Positions 55,860-64,000 of a stretch of 64,000 bases of DNA are shown here, in pieces. Position 1 is the first letter of the stretch, and every line of letters begins with the position of its first letter. Made by a program: the position numbers and the translations under genes. The DNA comes from Bettongia penicillata ogilbyi (Eukaryota; Chordata; Mammalia; Diprotodontia; Potoroidae), in assembly GCA_023548195.1 (NCBI GenBank), contig JAJHZJ010000041.1, positions 124,001 to 188,000 of the forward strand. The letters run 5' to 3'. Below the pieces are notes generated by a model. The model did no database searches, had not been told where the DNA came from, and worked only from the letters and a program-made list of their open reading frames with translations.

Positions 55860-56660
55860 AATACCTACAATTGCAATGTGAAGCTTGTGGAGAAGTTCTT
55901 GCAAATAGTGACTTAAACCCTTTTTTTCTCAGTATTTATAATCAAAAAATGAAAACTATGTTTACAATAAACCTACTGACATTTTTATGGGAAAAGAACA
56001 GCATCTGAAAACATGCAATAGTGATTCATTAATTTCTGGGAATAAGCAAGAAAGTAGAAAAGTGATTGAAGCTTCATATTTAATTAGTTATCAAATTGAA
56101 AAATGATGAAGCTTATATTGTCAGAGAAAAATTAATTTTACCAAAGCTATTGTAAAGTGTATATTTGGGTATGATTTCATTTAGTAGTTAAAGATAATAC
56201 CTGCTTTTAAAAAATACAGTGTATCATCAGATACATCATATGCTGATGATGTTGAATCAAATGTTATAGAAAGAGTTCCCAAAAAGTGACATTTATAATC
56301 AGATGAGACAGCTATTATTTGTAACAGAGAAAATTTAACTGCATTTTGAAGATATCTGTGTGAAGGTAAAATGTTACAGAATATGTTATTTTGTCATCAG
56401 TTTAACAAGACATACGACTGGGAAAGATATTTTTATCTAATAATTCATACTTTAAAGAAAAACAAATAAATTGATACTTTTGTGGAATTTGGACAAATAA
56501 AGCAAAATTGATGATCAAGAAATTTTGGTGCATCATTTTATGTGCTAAAAAAATTAACATGAATATACTATGGATATACCATGACATAGAGAAACAAATT
56601 TTAGCATAAAAAAGAATGATACAACAATTTAAAAGCATGTTAGGGGATTCAGTCAAAAAT
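55860..56660 (+). pseudogene. hAT transposase relic (ZBED-type)
   Basis: Several short blocks in the right order match a hAT transposase of the group that gave rise to ZBED5, FAM200 and SCAND3. At 55,865 a BED-like zinc-finger start reads 'QCEACGEVLANSDLNP' (CxxC followed by VLAN). At 56,111 'AYIVREKLILPKLL' matches the family phrase of form '..igeeLIlPa..'. At about 56,225 'SDTSYADDVESNVIERV' matches the segment before the catalytic aspartate region. At 56,350-56,403 'RYLCEGKMLQNMLFCHQF' matches '..YiweGkiqe.flFC..l'. Further loose matches run to about 56,530. Stops and frameshifts separate the blocks, so it is dead. A domesticated gene is excluded by these breaks. Confidence 0.72.
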
Positions 56661-56889
56661 TAATTTTATGAAATCAACACCTACTACCCATTACCATTTG
56701 ATGCAGAGATATGGGAAGTGAGCATTTTACACTTTCAAGACAAAAATATTCAGTGACCTTCCTTTGCCATTAACCTATTAGAAATGAATTGAATTGTCTT
56801 CTTCACTGAGCATCCTTTTTCACCTGAATATAAAAGAAAACTGACATATCTACAAATATTAGTATATTTAACAGACTTCTTTTTTCAAA

Positions 56890-57110
56890 AAATTAACAAA
56901 CTCAATTCAGCAAAGAACTAGAAACAAAACATGTGGTCCTGATGTAGGAAATGGTTAAACAAATAACAATGTGTGAATATAATAAATTATTACTTAATCA
57001 TATGAAATTACAAAAGGGCAAGATTCAGAGAAACAAACGTAGGACGAGATTATGATTTGATTCAAAGTGAAGTGAACAGAAACAAAAGAAAGGCTGAGGT
57101 CAATGATTCC
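56890..57110 (+). repeat. Old L1 3' fragment
   Basis: 'GCAAAGAACTAGAAACAAAA', 'GGAAATGGTTAAACAAATAA' and 'AAAGTGAAGTGAACAGAAAC' follow the L1 3' order. Short and diverged. Confidence 0.6.
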
Positions 57111-57699
57111 CAATTTTTATTCTTGTTGCTCTTGTTGTGGTTTTGGGCTTTATGTTTTGTTAAACATATTCAACAAAAGAAACAAAAATGTATTGTGAAT
57201 TCCCAGATTAGTTTCATGTACTTTTCATAATATTCTTTTTGATTTATTCATTAAGTACAGACAACAACTCTGATAACTTAAGCTCTAGCTTTAAAATTGC
57301 CATGCTATAATTATAAAATATATAATGTAATTCTAATATAAAGTTGTTACGAATATTTTATATGAGGTATTGTGTAAGAAATAAAGTGCATCATTGAGGA
57401 AGATATCATATAGGTATGTTATCTGCAAAGCATCATATTAAATTGCTTTATTTTACACAATTTAATACAAAAAATTTCATGAAATATTACAACTTGTGAG
57501 ATATGTAGCATAACAAAATATATAAAACATATAAACCTAACATCAATGTTGAACCTTTTTAATTTGAATTTTGTAAATCCATCTCAGCATCAGAGAGTAG
57601 TTTTTCAGTCTGGCATTGAATTTATTTCTATATTTTGTTTTAAAATAAAAAATAAGGTAAATATGCTCATTCATAAATATATCAAAAAGTTGCAGAATT
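57111..57699. other. Unassigned AT-rich DNA
   Basis: Nothing recognised. A 66-codon minus frame (57,543-57,743) has no domain. Confidence 0.35.
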
Positions 57700-58151
57700 T
57701 TACAAGAATTATTCCTTTCTGAAAGATAACTTACCTTCTCCAATTTGTTGCTGATATAACCTTTTATGTTCAGATTTTGTACCCATTTGAAGCTTTTTCT
57801 GCTATATGGTGTGGCATGTTTTGATTTTTAGCAAATTACTGCTTTCCAATTTTCCCAGCTATTTTTGTTGAATAATGAGGCTTTACATGAGTATCAGTTG
57901 CTTTGCTACTGTTTAATTACTTCTAGGGTGTATATAGCTAATCTTCTCAACTGATAAACCTTTGTATTTTGTACTGAGTACTAGATTGGCTTGATGATTC
58001 CTGTTTTGTAATATAACTTGAAATTTCTTACTGTTTGACTCTATTGATTTCCATTTTTTTCATTACTTTCCTTGATATTCTTCATATTTTATTCCTTCAC
58101 ATAAGTTTTGCTATTATTGTTTTTTTCTAGTTCTATAAAAGAGTTTGATAG

Positions 58152-58405
58152 CACAGGAGAGAGCTCGATGGTGTAATAGATAGAAGACAGGGACCAGGAG
58201 TTAGGAACTCCTTAATTCAATTCTGACTTCATACTTGTATGATCCTAAGCAAGTTACTTAACATCTCTTTGCCTCAGTTTCCTCCAAATGTTAAATTGGC
58301 AAAATAAGTGTGCTGAAATTTCACAGGGTCATTATGAGGATCAAATGAGGTAATATTTGTAATAGTGTTAAGCACAATGCCTGCAATGTTATAAATAAAA
58401 AAATT
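58152..58405 (+). repeat. SINE with CORE/MIR-like tail
   Basis: 'GAGCTCGATGGTGTAATAGA' (head), 'TTTGCCTCAGTTTCCTCC', 'GGGTCATTATGAGGATCAAA', 'GTGTTAAGCACAATGCCTGC'. It is inserted in the L1 relic. Confidence 0.72.
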
Positions 58406-58697
58406 TATTCTATCCTAAATCTATAATTGAATTTATGTGCTTTTATCATTTTTTATTATATTAACATGACCCAACCATAAACAACTAATGTCTATTTGCG
58501 TTTTATTTTTGTCAGGATTTTGTCAGCATATGTGCATATTTGCATATAACATTGTTCATGTTGTATATTTCAGAATTGCTCATTTGTTATACAACTAATT
58601 AATTTTTATTTTATTTTAATAAAATATAATATATTCTTGCAGATATAATACCAAGTAGATTGTTAGATATTGTATACCACTGTAGTAGTTATCTTTT

Positions 58698-58946
58698 GAG
58701 GCAATTAGATGGTTCCGAGGATAAAGTGTTGGATTTGGAATCAGGAAGACCCAAATTAAAATCTGACCTCAGACACTTACTAAGTGCGTGACCCTGGGCA
58801 AGTCACTTGGCCTCCATTTGATTTAATCCACTGGAGACAGAAATGGATAATGACTCCAGTATCTTCACCAAGAAACCACCATGAATAGCATTAGCATGCT
58901 ATAGTGTATAAAGTCAAAAAGAGTCAGACACAACTCAACAACAAAA
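58698..58946 (+). repeat. tRNA-headed SINE with RTE tail (MAR1-like)
   Basis: The head 'GAGGCAATTAGATGGTTCCG' is followed by 'GCGTGACCCTGGGCAAGTCA', 'ATGACTCCAGTATCTTCACC' and 'AAGAGTCAGACACAACTCAA', with an AACAAC end. Full length, inserted in the L1 relic. Confidence 0.82.
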
Positions 58947-59230
58947 TGTAACTTCTTTTTATAGAGGAATTACTTTTTTATATTATTTTATATCCTACTA
59001 CTTTGCTCAACTTATTGTTTCAACTAATTTGGTTTAATAGATAGATTTCTCTAGATAAACCAACATATTTTCTATAAAAGCTCTAAATTGCAAATCATTG
59101 TTCTTGTTTTAGTGTATTAGCTAACACCTTTGTTTGAACTGTATCAAATAATAGTATGGTGTTGCTTTATACCTGATGGAACTTTTCTTATTCCTACCAC
59201 ATATTGCAACAACGCTTTTAATCATTCTCC

Positions 59231-60184
59231 TAATACCACCTCATAGAAAGCAAAAGAGAAGAGAAAACTGAGATGGTGACTGTGTCATTCAAATACCAGC
59301 ATCCAAAATTCTGGACTTAATTAATTTTCAACAACAAATTGTATCTCATCTTTTAAGACTGGTTATCATTATCACCAACCATTGAACATGCTCTGAATGA
59401 ATTATATTCTGTTTGATGGCTCACAAATTTAGAGTATGTGATGCAGAAGCAGTTTCTCACTTAGGAAGTCAATAGCCTAGAAGGATAAGTTAAATGACTA
59501 TTATCAAATTTGAAAGCACTTATTATGTTATCTAATTACTAAAGAGGTACCTATCAGTTTCAAATGAAAAAATGCTAACTCAAGAGAAAAGTGAAAGAGA
59601 AAATTCCTGGTCACCCTGTGGTAGAAAGATTTTTTTTAGGAGATGGAGAGGGTAGAGACTTTTCTTTCATTCTCTCTTATTTAAAGGGATATTTCAAAGT
59701 AATTAATGTAAGATGATATCATAAATGTTTATTGACTGCTAGATGAAATACCTGGAAATGTTACTCTCAGTTCTTCTACACTGTTTTACTCTTCTATAGT
59801 CCTTGACCCAGATAAAAGATGTGACCTCTAAATTCAATGAAAGTTTAAATTGGAGGAAAGGAGAAAAATTGCCATCTCAGCTCAATGCCTGAATTCATTG
59901 CTGTCCAACAGTTTAAACAGTGAAATAGAATTTCACTTAAAACATTTTCCTCTGTTCACTCATATATCATAAAATCAGAAGGTTAGAGGAGATGTTGAAA
60001 GGTCATCTGGACATGTTCCCAACTTTTAGAAGTACTAAATTTAACTGTGTCTATATAGTTCATCTCTGAATAATTCAAACGTTCATCAACTCTCTCTCTC
60101 TGTTTAAGTTTGGCATATTTAAACATAGTACTACTTAGTGTAGTGTCAATTTCTCAGTGAGATTTCAATTTCAATAATTTCAAA
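59231..60184. other. Unassigned intergenic DNA
   Basis: No family or gene recognised. Confidence 0.35.
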
Positions 60185-60295
60185 AATATTCAACAAACAT
60201 TAAGCACTGTGCTAAGTACTGGAGAGGCAATGATAAAAATTTAAATAGCTTCTAACTGCAAAGAGGCTACAGCCTATGAAGGGAATGCAACATAT
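60185..60295 (+). repeat. Unnamed dispersed repeat, shared with 41,756
   Basis: 'AACATTAAGCACTGTGCTAA' and 'GTACTGGAGAGGCAATGATA' parallel the copy at 41,756. It lies just before the L1 5' end. Confidence 0.45.
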
Positions 60296-61494
60296 ACAAA
60301 TATGAAAGGGACAATGTCAAGATGGTGGAGTAGCAGAACTTGTATAGTCAAGCCTTCCCCAGTAGCTTCTCCACAAAGATCTAGAAAATGAACCAGATTG
60401 AGCCCTGATTTGGAATTCCAAGGAAAATATCACATTAGGGATTTTTTTCCAGTCCACATCAGAATAGGGGGAGAGACAGAGAAGTCTGTGGACACCGAGG
60501 TAAGGGTCTAGCCAGGAACAGCAACAGGGAACATTTTAACAGAGAAAGAGGCTATACAAGATGACGAGGTCCAAGATATTGTACAAAAGAGAATGATCTT
60601 GTGCAGGACACAGGAATAGTTGAAAAATAAGAGATATGTCATTTAATACCAAGTTCTGGGTCACAGATCCATGGAAAAACAAGAAGGGAACCTGTGCCTA
60701 GGAGGGAGGTCCAGGGTCTAGAGTACTCACAGGTCCTAAGCTATGTTTGGAAAGAAGAGTAAGTTTATAAGCAAGTAGCAACTCTGACCCAGGAGCAGTG
60801 TAGGGTCTCATTTCTTGTTTCTAGCCAAGTCTGAATCCTGAATAGAAATAAACAGGACAAGAATGCCAGACCAAATGGAAGCTTACAGTTCTGTCCATGT
60901 GAACTATCAGATTTTCCAAGTTGGTCGAAAATGGGCGAATCCAATGTTACCTCTTGGAACTTGAGCCCATGGGTGTGTTACTCAGGTCAAGAACCCAAGT
61001 CGGGAATTTACAGAGCTGAGACTGAGGTATGGGAGGGTAGCAATTAGATACCATATATGGAGAAAGAGGAGTCAGGAAGTAAGGTGGAAGACTGGACAAA
61101 AAAAAAAGTCAATATAAGAAATTGCAATAGTGATAGGTATGCTCAAAACAAAAACCCAGACAATGAGAAGGACCCCAAAATATCTGTAAACAAAGCTTCC
61201 AAGAAAAACACTTTGGGCTCAAATTCAACTAGAATTCCTAGAAGAGAAAAATAAAGCAATATTTTTAAAATTTTAAATGTTTTTAGAAATGAAATAAGAA
61301 TGCCAAAGGAAAACCTTACTCACGCAACAGACTCCATGAAAATTAGAATAGATCAAATGGAAGGCAATTAATCCATGAGATAACAAAGAAATTTTAAAAT
61401 TAGCTCAAAATATTGATAAAACAGAAGAAAATGAAAGCTATCTCACAGCAAAAAATAAAACTGTCCTGGGAAACAAATTGAGGAGAGAATATTT

Positions 61495-61510
61495 AAGAGT
61501 CATTGGACTA
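61495..61510. repeat. Target-site duplication of the nested L1, left copy
   Basis: AAGAGTCATTGGACTA here and AAGAATCATTGGACTA at 62,158-62,173 match at 15 of 16 positions. The preceding TTT gives a TT/AAGA cleavage context, as the L1 endonuclease prefers. Confidence 0.88.
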
Positions 61511-62157
61511 ATAAAAAGGGGGAAAGGATTCACATGTACAAAAATATTTATATCAGCTCTTTTTTCGGTGGTCAAGAATTGAAATTGAGGGGATACCTAT
61601 CTATTGGGGAATGATAGAAGAAGTTGTGGTATATGAATGTGATGGAATGCTGTTATTCCATAAGAAATGATGAGCAGGTGGACTTCAGAAAAACCTGGAA
61701 AGACATATAAACTGATGCTGAGTGAAGTGAGTAAAACCAGGAGAACATGGTATCAGTAACATTGAGTGATGACCAACTTTGGTAGACTTAACTCTTCTGG
61801 TCAATATAAGGATCTAAGACAATTGCAAAAGACTCAAGATGGAAAATGGTATTCACATCCAGAGAAAATATTATGGAGTCTGAATGCAGATCAAAGAATA
61901 CTATTTGCTCTCTTCTTTTTTTGTTTGTTTCTTCTTTCTCATGATTTTTCCCTTTGATTCAAATTCTTCTTTACAACATGACTGATATGGCAATATGTTT
62001 AATATGATTGTACATGTATATGCATGTATATAATATTACATACTATCTTGGAAAGAAAGGAGTGGAGGGAGGGGGAGAAAACTTAGAACTCAAAATCTTA
62101 TAGAAGTGAATGCTGAAAAGTTAAAAACTAATAAATGATTTTTTGTAAAAAATATAA
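61511..62157 (+). mobile_element. 5'-truncated L1 3' end inserted in ORF1
   Basis: 647 bp. It starts 'ATAAAAAGGGGGAAAGGATT', then 'CACATGTACAAAAATATTTA', 'CTATTGGGGAATGATAGAAG', 'GAATGCAGATCAAAGAATAC' and 'ACTTAGAACTCAAAATCTTA', ending in an AAAAAATATAAA tail. This is the L1 3' segment present elsewhere in the window. A 16-bp target-site duplication bounds it. Confidence 0.88.
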
Positions 62158-62173
62158 AAGAATCATTGGACTA
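62158..62173. repeat. Target-site duplication of the nested L1, right copy
   Basis: AAGAATCATTGGACTA. One substitution from the left copy at 61,495-61,510. Confidence 0.88.
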
Positions 62174-62215
62174 CCTGAAAACCATGACCAAAAAATGGCT
62201 TATATATTATATTTT

Positions 62216-62232
62216 AAGAAATTAAAAAAGAA
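62216..62232. repeat. Target-site duplication of the nested HAL1, left copy
   Basis: AAGAAATTAAAAAAGAA, exact copy at 63,210-63,226. The preceding ATTTT gives a TTTT/AAGAAA context typical of the L1 endonuclease. Confidence 0.85.
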
Positions 62233-62338
62233 TCATAAGGGACTTACTAAAGTTGAACTGTTTACATTCCTACAGGGAAAGACAATATTTGTAACTCTTG
62301 AAACTTTTCAGTATCTGGGTAGTTGGTAGGATTACACA

Positions 62339-62371
<33 letters not shown>

Positions 62372-63209
62372 GTGCATGCACACACAGAGACAGAGAGCAC
62401 AGAGTGAATTGAATAAGATAGATCACATCTTAAAAAAATGAAGTTAAGCAGTGAGAGAGAAATATATTGGGAGGAGAGAGGGAGAAATGGAATGGGGCAA
62501 ATCATCTCTCATAGAAGGGGCAGGCAGGAGACTTTTTAGTGGAGGGAAAAAGAGGAGAGCTGAGAAAAAACATGAAGTTTACTCTCATCACATTCAACTA
62601 AAGGAAGGAATAAAATGCACACTCATTTTGGTATGAAAACCTATCTTACAATACAGGAAAGTGGGGGAGAAGGGGATAAGCAGGGTGGGGGGGATGATGG
62701 AAGGGAGGGCAATGGGAGGAGGGAGCAATTTGAAATCAACACCCTTGGGGAGGGACAGGATCAAAAGAGAGAATAGAAGCAATAGGGGGCAGGATAGGAT
62801 GGAGGGAAGTAACATGACTATTATCGAAGTCATTTGCAAAACTACACAGATATGGCCTATATTGAATTGCCTGCCTTCCCAAACGGAATGGGTGGGGAGG
62901 GAGGGATGGGGAGAAGTTGAAACGCAAAGTTTTAGGAATGACTGTCGAGTACTGTTCTTGCTACTAGGAAATAAGAAATACAGGCAATGGGGAATAGAAA
63001 GTTATCTGGCCCTACAGGACAAAAGAGAAGATGGGGACAAAAGAAGGGAAAGATGATAGAAGAGAAGGCAGATTGGTGATAGGGGCAATTAGAATACTTG
63101 GTGTATTGGGGTGGGGGAGGGGACAAATGGGGAGAAAATTTGGAACCCAAAATTTTGTGAAAATGAATGTAAAAAGTTAAATAAATTTTTTAAAAAATTA
63201 AAAAAGAAG
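62233..63209 (+). mobile_element. 5'-truncated HAL1 (3' UTR only) inserted in ORF1
   Basis: 977 bp. It starts in the spacer-derived HAL1 3' UTR ('AAGGGACTTACTAAAGTTGA', parallel to about 17,680 in the old HAL1) and runs without ORF1 to the same 3' end as the young HAL1 at 19,168 (62,837-63,186 match 20,821-21,175). It contains a (CA)n run (about 62,335-62,371) and a purine-rich stretch (62,450-62,800). An exact 17-bp duplication bounds it. It preserves the 3' UTR part that the young copy lost. Confidence 0.85.
62335..62371. repeat. (CA)n microsatellite in HAL1 3' UTR
   Basis: A CA run with one CATA interruption, followed by CGTGCATGCACACACAGAGA. Confidence 0.93.
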
Positions 63210-63226
63210 AAGAAATTAAAAAAGAA
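63210..63226. repeat. Target-site duplication of the nested HAL1, right copy
   Basis: Exact copy of the 17-bp sequence at 62,216-62,232. The interrupted ORF1 text resumes immediately after it. Confidence 0.85.
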
Positions 63227-64000
63227 AATCACCAAGGTATTATAGAACCAAAAGGCCAATTGGATTTTTTTAAACAAAAAAGAATCCAATGACAGTTTTC
63301 TGAAAGAAACCCTGAAGTGAAAACTTCTAGGATTATTATATTCAAAACACAGAGCTAACGGCTCAAAAAAAAACTGCAATCTGCCAGAAAGAATATAAGT
63401 ACTGAGGACCTACAGTCAGGATCACACGAGTTTTAAAGTCATCACTATAAAGAAATAAATAAGAAATAACCAAACAAAAAAATTAAGCTTAGGATATGGT
63501 AGTCTCTAGAAGGCAAACATGGGCTTGTAATCAAAAATAACACAAGTAAAGCTGAGTATAATCCTACAAGAGAACAAGTAGATCTTTAATAAAACAGAGA
63601 AGAGAGAGAAGCATTCTTGACTGAAATAACAAAGTTACATGAAGATTTGAAAAGACAGGGGCTAAGAGAAATAGTAAAAAACAAGGGCAATCATAAGAGA
63701 CTAAAAAGGACAAACTTTATATTCTAATATGAATAAATGATACATGTATCTCCTTATAAATCTATTATCATCAAGGAATATAGAGGGAATCTATTTAGAC
63801 GAGGGATCTGGGAGTGTATCAGTCAAATTTAATACTCTTAAAACGAAAATGAAGAGGAAGGGATGGAAGCGCAAGGAGGGAGAAGAATGGGGAAAATTAT
63901 CTCACATAATCAAGGTGTTCAAGGCGAAGTCTATACAAACCAGAAGTGTTAGATATAGTAAGTGACACTTGAACTGACCTTTTATCTGAGACTGATCAAA

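Larger units (their letters stand above)
57700..59230 (-). pseudogene. ORF2: Old L1 ORF2 relic, minus strand
   Basis: The plus strand carries the familiar reversed L1 ORF2 text: 'CCCAGCTATTTTTGTTGAAT', 'TGTAATATAACTTGAAATTT', 'CCTTGATATTCTTCATATTT', 'TATTATATTAACATGACCCA' and 'TATCCTACTACTTTGCTCAA'. This order runs from the C-terminal region back toward the RT. Two SINEs (58,152-58,405 and 58,698-58,946) have inserted into it. No intact frame remains. Confidence 0.75.
61090..63560 (+). pseudogene. ORF1: ORF1 relic split by two insertions
   Basis: The N-terminal and coiled-coil parts are at 61,090-61,500. The RRM start ('LRREYLRVIGL') ends at the first target site. 'GLPENHDQK' resumes at 62,169. 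The C-terminal-domain text 'CAATCTGCCAGAAAGAA' (matching the LQAARKK block) and 'GTCAGGATCACACGAG' (matching KIRITQD) lie at about 63,379-63,430. Frames are broken independently of the insertions. Confidence 0.78.
60306..64000 (+). mobile_element. L1/HAL1 element with two nested insertions, runs off the window
   Basis: The 5' UTR starts 'CAATGTCAAGATGGTGGAGT' (60,311), parallel to the 5' end of the minus-strand L1. ORF1 remnants run 61,090-61,510, then 62,158-62,232, then from 63,210 on. The interruptions are an L1 3' end (61,511-62,157) and a HAL1 3' UTR (62,233-63,209). Removing both restores a continuous, though degenerate, ORF1 reading: '..IGL' at the first gap continues with 'PENHDQK', and '..EIIKKN'-like text continues after the second. 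From about 63,560 the sequence is the spacer or 3' UTR after ORF1. Whether ORF2 follows cannot be told. Confidence 0.8.

Noticed and set aside
1..64000. Operons, CRISPR arrays, prophage or plasmid functions
   Set aside because: No dense coding, no ribosome-binding sites and no regularly spaced repeats. The repeat content is that of a mammalian nuclear genome.

Overview
The window looks like intergenic DNA from a marsupial genome. I assign it by its repeats, recognised from memory with no database search: tRNA-headed SINEs with RTE-type tails, LINE-1 and HAL1 ('half-L1') retrotransposons whose open reading frame 1 has the marsupial form, old L2 and CR1/L3 fragments, a Tigger1-like DNA transposon and hAT relics. 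The species cannot be fixed. I found no exon of a host protein-coding gene, no structural RNA gene, and nothing bacterial such as an operon or CRISPR array. The only open reading frame I believe is, or recently was, a real protein is a retrotransposon ORF1 at 19,806-20,849 (+).

Layout. 1-15.7 kb: old L2, CR1/L3, L1 3'-end and SINE fragments in AT-rich unassigned DNA. It includes a 675-bp retrocopy (11,107-11,781) with a poly-A tail and an exact 16-bp target-site duplication (TSD). 15.7-21.6 kb: an old, broken HAL1 on the + strand, split by a SINE and by a much younger 2.03-kb HAL1-like element (19,168-21,198) that keeps its 5' UTR, an intact 347-codon ORF1, a 3' UTR, an A-rich tail and a TSD. 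23.7-30.2 kb: a nearly full-length but dead L1 on the - strand, with 5' UTR, ORF1, a long inter-ORF spacer, ORF2 and 3' end. 30-43 kb: SINEs, two solo LTRs of one endogenous retrovirus family in the same orientation, and L1 ORF2/3' remnants. 43-51 kb: mostly unassigned DNA with a few SINEs. 51.2-53.6 kb: an internally deleted Tigger1-like transposon whose last 33 bp are cut off by 1.58 kb of later insertions. 55.9-56.7 kb: the relic of a ZBED-type hAT transposase. 57.7-59.2 kb: an old - strand L1 ORF2 relic carrying two SINEs. 60.3-64.0 kb: an L1/HAL1 on the + strand whose ORF1 is interrupted by two separate retroinsertions, each with its own TSD. It runs off the window.

How the parts relate. 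The complete L1 (- strand) and the HAL1 copies (+ strand) can be compared inside the window. HAL1 matches L1 from the 5' UTR through ORF1 and the inter-ORF spacer up to the first codons of ORF2, then jumps to the ORF2 C-terminal/3' region. That removes about 2.9 kb of endonuclease and reverse transcriptase, so HAL1 elements must be copied by the L1 ORF2 protein in trans. The young copy has gone further: a second deletion fuses ORF1 to the distal 3' UTR and gives the protein a new nine-residue C-terminus. Boundaries of old repeats are accurate to roughly 10-50 bp unless a TSD is quoted.
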